Shown in pieces: positions 60,719 to 64,000 of a stretch of DNA of 64,000 nt. Numbering within the stretch: position 1 is the stretch's first letter; every line of letters starts with the position of its first letter. The translations under genes and the position numbers were made by a program. This DNA comes from Daejeonella lutea (lineage in GTDB: Bacteria > Bacteroidota > Bacteroidia > Sphingobacteriales > Sphingobacteriaceae). The notes beneath the pieces are model-generated. The model had not been told where the DNA came from and did not search any database. It saw nothing but the letters and a program-made list of their open reading frames with translations. Location of the stretch: NCBI RefSeq assembly GCF_900168015.1, contig NZ_FUYR01000001.1, positions 1,300,943-1,364,942 on the forward strand, written 5' to 3'.

Positions 60719-62041
60719 ATGACCGAGGCCACTTATAAGCAGTTGTTCTATAATAGTCCCGTCCCGATGTACGTCTTCGACGCCGAGACGTTTGACTTCT
60801 ATTCGGTTAATGAAGCTGCACTTCAACAATACGGCTATACACAAGCCGAATTCCTTCAGTTGAAGGCTACGGATATCAGGCCGCAGGAGGAGGTCGCCTC
60901 TTTTTATCATGCGACCAAAGGCGCTCCCGAGAGGTACATTGATTTTGGAAGGTGGCGGCATTTAAAAAAGACCGGCGAGATATTCAATGTCCAGGTTTAC
61001 GCGCATACTACCGAGTTTGAAGGAAAAAAAGTGCGGGTGGTTTTAGCCATCAATATCGAGGACACAGTGAGAACGGAATCGGATATAGCCAATATCCTGG
61101 AAAGTATCACCGATGGATTCTATGCGCTGAACAGGAATTGGGAGGTCACTTACTTTAATAAAACCGCTGAGAGGGTCCTGGGCTGCACGCGAAAAGAAAT
61201 TATAGGTAAAAATCTTTGGGAATTCTTTCCTGAGTCAAAAAATGGCCGGTTCTACACCGAATATTCCCGGGCAATGAACGAGGGCATTAGCGTACATTTT
61301 GAGGAATGCTATGCCCCGCTTGGCGTATGGGGTTCTATGCATGTTTATCCGACACGGGATGGCATAGCAGTTTATTTTGTAGACATCACCGAGCAGAAAA
61401 AGATCCAGGAAAAGATCCTGCGAGATGAAGAGAACCTTCGTGCGATCATCAACAATACGTCCGACCTGATCTGGTCGATAGGCCTTGATTATGAATTCAT
61501 TTCGGCAAATAATGCGTTCTGGGAGCGCCTGGAGCAAAAGACCGGGCGGAAGGTATCACAACTCATTGAAGGAGATTTCGAGAGGGAAACAATGGAGGAG
61601 TTCAGCGAATACTATAACCGCTGCTTTGCAGGCGAGGCTTTCAAGATCATCCGTGAGGATAAAATGGAAGGGCGGATCATATTCGAGGAAATCAGCTTCA
61701 ATCCAATTCTCGACAAAAATCGCCAGGTTGTTGGTGTCAGCACCTTTGCTCGTGATATCACAAAACAGCACCTCTATACCCAAATGATCGAAAAACAGAA
61801 CGAGCAGCTCAGAAAGATTGCCTGGATCCAATCGCACGAATTGAGAGCACCCGTGGCAAACATTCTTGGCCTTTTACCGCTCTTCGACCGTACAAACTTG
61901 ACCAACCCCGACGACCTGGAATTTTTCTCACTGATGGAGAAAGCAGCAACAAAGATGGATGAAATTGTAAAGAAGATTACGGATGAGACGATAACGGTTG
62001 AGGATTATTGGAAGGATTCAAATGTTAAGGGTTATTGGTGA
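60719..62041 (+). CDS. PAS-domain histidine-kinase-like protein without ATPase domain
   Basis: A 440-residue protein with three PAS domains (about 5-115, 120-230 and 240-355; for example VYFVDITEQKKIQEKI and VGVSTFARDITKQHL). A HisKA-like dimerisation part with H-box IQSHELRAPVANILGL (His near 378) follows. The sequence ends 60 residues later, so no HATPase_c domain is present. Proteins of this design are frequent in Mucilaginibacter-like bacteria and may act as phosphotransfer or scaffold units. The truncation may be natural. Confidence 0.85.
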   Translation: MTEATYKQLFYNSPVPMYVFDAETFDFYSVNEAALQQYGYTQAEFLQLKATDIRPQEEVASFYHATKGAPERYIDFGRWRHLKKTGEIFNVQVYAHTTEFEGKKVRVVLAINIEDTVRTESDIANILESITDGFYALNRNWEVTYFNKTAERVLGCTRKEIIGKNLWEFFPESKNGRFYTEYSRAMNEGISVHFEECYAPLGVWGSMHVYPTRDGIAVYFVDITEQKKIQEKILRDEENLRAIINNTSDLIWSIGLDYEFISANNAFWERLEQKTGRKVSQLIEGDFERETMEEFSEYYNRCFAGEAFKIIREDKMEGRIIFEEISFNPILDKNRQVVGVSTFARDITKQHLYTQMIEKQNEQLRKIAWIQSHELRAPVANILGLLPLFDRTNLTNPDDLEFFSLMEKAATKMDEIVKKITDETITVEDYWKDSNVKGYW

Positions 62042-62275
62042 TTGGGTACATGGATGATCGGTGGCCAGTATGTATACGGTAAAGTTTGCAGGGCGTGATC
62101 ACAATTCCTTCATATTGATCTATCGAATACTCATATTCATCTATTCAAAAACCGTTTGTATCCCTGACCAGGCATTTGCTTGCAGTGTTAGCGTATTTAT
62201 TATTGTACATTTTTAGTTCATCAATTTGGATTTTATGATGTAACTGAACAACACTAAACCTGAAAAACAAATCTT

Positions 62276-62734
62276 ATGAAAAACATTAACAAATTATTTA
62301 TCCTGGTGTGCTGTCTGGCAGGCCTGGGATGTGACAAGGATCAAAAGCTTGTTTCGGAAATTGCAGGGGAATACAAAGTTGAAAGCATTATTAATTATGA
62401 TAATGGCCAGTCAACGAATTTAACCATCACTGCCGGAACCATTTTTTTCGACGACTGTACCATGAAGGATGGAGTTGGAGGGAATTGCACAGGCTGGTAT
62501 GATGTAAATGGATCCGGCCGTGTTAACTTCCAGTATTATACCCGCAAAGAGGGCGGTTCAAAAACAATCCGGATTTCTAACCCTATGCCAGTGAAGGAAC
62601 CACAAATTATTGGTTATTATAAATTCGATAAAGACGCCAGCTTTACGCTTCTGAATGGCATTGAAGGATCAACTGATGCTGCCAACGGCGTGTCGTACTC
62701 AGATTATTCAGTTATCAAATTATCGAAAAAATAA
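62276..62734 (+). CDS. Hypothetical lipoprotein
   Basis: A 152-residue lipoprotein (KLFILVCCLAGLGCDKD) with a lipocalin-like beta-sheet pattern (EIAGEYKVESIINYDNGQS, RVNFQYYTRKEGGSKTIRIS, YYKFDKDASFTLLNGIEG). Such proteins of Bacteroidota are exported to the periplasm; a function is not known. It stands alone between the kinase gene and the outer-membrane protein gene. Confidence 0.75.
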   Translation: MKNINKLFILVCCLAGLGCDKDQKLVSEIAGEYKVESIINYDNGQSTNLTITAGTIFFDDCTMKDGVGGNCTGWYDVNGSGRVNFQYYTRKEGGSKTIRISNPMPVKEPQIIGYYKFDKDASFTLLNGIEGSTDAANGVSYSDYSVIKLSKK

Positions 62735-62760
62735 TTCTTCATGGATTTATGGCTGTTTCA

Positions 62761-62828
62761 GGACCGATCACGCTCAACTCGAATATCCTGGGTAGGCGAG
62801 CCTCGCAGGATCTGCATCAGATCGGTCC
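62761..62828. other. Nested inverted repeats behind the lipoprotein gene
   Basis: Outer arms GGACCGATC (62761-62769) and GATCGGTCC (62820-62828) enclose inner arms ATCCTG (62785-62790) and CAGGAT (62806-62811), and a central GCGAG-C-CTCGC palindrome. The element starts 27 bp after the lipoprotein stop. It could be a structured RNA end, a terminator without T-run or a REP-type repeat. Confidence 0.6.
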
Positions 62829-63020
62829 CTGCCCGGATCGCCACTTATTGCTATTCGCTGCGTTTAGTCCGCCGAGTTCAAACCTCAGACCTCTAACCTC
62901 CTTTGCCAGCTGTAACTTCAACGAAGGATGGAGACTCCAGTCCTCCAACCCTCTCCATCAAATAATTTCCGATTTTCCTATTAAATGTATACATTCCCGT
63001 TACATTCTACCCGATTGTAC

Positions 63021-63851
63021 ATGCGAAACATCCAATCCGCAGCGATAAAGACATCGCTCATTGTCCTTCTCCTGGCGAACATCGGTTATGCCAGCGCGCA
63101 GGACAGCCTGCTCTTAGCCCGACAGGCAGCACATAAAAGCCGGGAATATATTTCCTTTGACGCGCAGCCCTTGTTTAGAACCGGGACGACAATCGTCCGG
63201 GCCACAGACAGGGATGTGATGAAGAAATTAAATACTCCCGGCTTTGCTGTCGGGGTAGATTATCAAAGGGTAAGCCTGAGCGGATTAACCTTCGCCGGAG
63301 GAATACACTTTCGCATGATTCCGGTTGCGTACAAGTTCGACGTGAATTACAACGAATTGGCCTCCGGCGGACCCTCTACTTCAAATTTCGGGTCGAAAAA
63401 TTCGAATTTAATCAATGGCCACTTCTACTTTCCGATCCAGGCCGGCTATGCCTTTAGCAAGAAGATCGGTAATTGGGCACCATCAGTTCTGGGAGGCGTT
63501 AGCATAAGCAGCGTGCAAAGTTCACATCTGAGCAGCGGATCGTACTATTGGGATAACGCAAATGTTAGGCACCCGGTACAAGAAATTTCCGTCTATTATA
63601 GCGAACTCCATCCCTGGTTAACGTATACCCTGAATGCCAGGGCATCAAAAACATTACGGAGGGGTAATCAGATCTTCTTTGGGTTCAATTTTAACTATTC
63701 GCCGGTAATATATAATCAGGGGGATTACGCCTATTACCCAGAGAGCGGACAACAAACTGGCACTTTCAGCGATACCGGCAGCTATATCGCTTTGCAGTTT
63801 GGATTCTCCTTCGTGAGAAAATATCAGGAACCTCAACCATACAGACGATGA
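63021..63851 (+). CDS. Outer-membrane beta-barrel protein
   Basis: A 276-residue protein from the ATG at 63021, chosen because it places a signal peptide (AAIKTSLIVLLLANIGYASA) at the start; an ATG 12 codons earlier is less suitable. Amphipathic strands run to the end GSYIALQFGFSFVRK, which matches the end of the protein at 39483-40268. It overlaps the next gene by ATGA. Confidence 0.75.
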   Translation: MRNIQSAAIKTSLIVLLLANIGYASAQDSLLLARQAAHKSREYISFDAQPLFRTGTTIVRATDRDVMKKLNTPGFAVGVDYQRVSLSGLTFAGGIHFRMIPVAYKFDVNYNELASGGPSTSNFGSKNSNLINGHFYFPIQAGYAFSKKIGNWAPSVLGGVSISSVQSSHLSSGSYYWDNANVRHPVQEISVYYSELHPWLTYTLNARASKTLRRGNQIFFGFNFNYSPVIYNQGDYAYYPESGQQTGTFSDTGSYIALQFGFSFVRKYQEPQPYRR

Positions 63852-64000
63852 GCAAGCTTAAGATTTTAACGCTGGTCCTGATACTGTTAACAGCCCAGCT
63901 GGTTCGTGGCCAGAAATCCCTGGAGTTTCGATTTACACCCAAGATAAGTCAGAAGCCCGAAATTGAAAACCCTTCGCCGGCAAGGATCACCGCTCCTACG
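63848..64000 (+). CDS. Exported protein, 5' part only
   Basis: The ATG overlaps the stop of the outer-membrane protein gene (ATGA). The first 51 codons encode a signal peptide (KILTLVLILLTAQLVRG) and then QKSLEFRFTPKISQKPEIEN. The gene runs off the window, so the product cannot be named; co-expression with the outer-membrane protein is likely. Confidence 0.7.
   Translation, partial: MSKLKILTLVLILLTAQLVRGQKSLEFRFTPKISQKPEIENPSPARITAPT

Noticed and set aside
1-64000. CRISPR array, tRNA, rRNA or integrase with attachment sites
   Set aside because: No regularly spaced repeats, no tRNA or rRNA features and no tyrosine or serine recombinase gene were seen; the only recombinase is the IS110 transposase.

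Overview
The window looks like a chromosomal segment of a Bacteroidota bacterium, most likely of the Sphingobacteriaceae (Pedobacter/Mucilaginibacter-like). The grounds are TonB-plug and outer-membrane beta-barrel proteins, LytS/LytTR regulation, a DUF4221-type lipoprotein, a TAnnTTTG promoter element, few Shine-Dalgarno sequences and moderate G+C. No tRNA, rRNA or CRISPR array was seen. All functional calls come from reading motifs; no database was searched.

Region 1 (about 1-15 kb) is a defence island. It starts with a minus-strand operon of adenine methylase, Hsp90/MORC-like GHKL ATPase, AAA ATPase and a small protein. Divergent from it are an HsdR-N-like nuclease gene and a 557-residue protein with a nuclease-like motif. 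Next come a membrane-protein gene and a caspase-fold candidate. The membrane-protein gene is split by an IS110-family element whose left end folds into two stem-loops that look like a bridge RNA, and the first loop matches the sequence on both sides of the actual insertion site. A three-gene minus-strand operon follows: small protein, two-TM coiled-coil protein with a frameshifted tail, and OLD-type ATPase/TOPRIM nuclease.

Region 2 (15-20.4 kb) is mostly housekeeping or decayed: a frameshifted MG2/TonB-plug surface protein, an SDR remnant, a small membrane protein, a VOC protein, an AraC regulator and a nonsense-mutated paralog of a gene found again at 40.4 kb.

Region 3 (20.4-39 kb) is defence again: a frameshifted Shedu nuclease gene, a pentapeptide-like membrane protein with a PLD-type nuclease, then hsdR-hsdM-hsdS, a small gene, a HEPN candidate, mcrB and mcrC read in one direction. 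A protein with two nuclease-like motifs and a TIGR04141/DUF6119-type protein with a small partner close the block.

Region 4 (39-44.6 kb) holds an outer-membrane protein, a small XRE regulator, an SDR enzyme and a class II Fic protein. The Fic gene sits behind two identical-arm inverted repeats, and a third copy lies in a 124-bp duplicated segment 2.2 kb away.

Region 5 (44.6-54.4 kb) is a putative secreted-peptide system. It consists of an amidase lipoprotein, a small HTH protein and two paralogous 57-60-residue Sec-exported six-cysteine peptides. An attenuator-like hairpin follows, then a tight operon of DUF4221 lipoprotein, CxxC lipoprotein, Wzy/O-antigen-ligase-like TPR protein, outer-membrane beta-barrel protein and serine peptidase.

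Region 6 (54.5-59.6 kb) reads as a compact lanthipeptide locus. A 46-codon precursor gene with its own terminator is divergent from a LytS-type kinase and LytTR regulator pair, and a full-length LanB dehydratase faces that pair. No LanC or transporter is present. The rest (59.9-64 kb) holds a receiver protein, a decayed 3-methyladenine glycosylase gene, a PAS kinase without ATPase domain, a lipoprotein and an outer-membrane protein whose 3' neighbour runs off the window.
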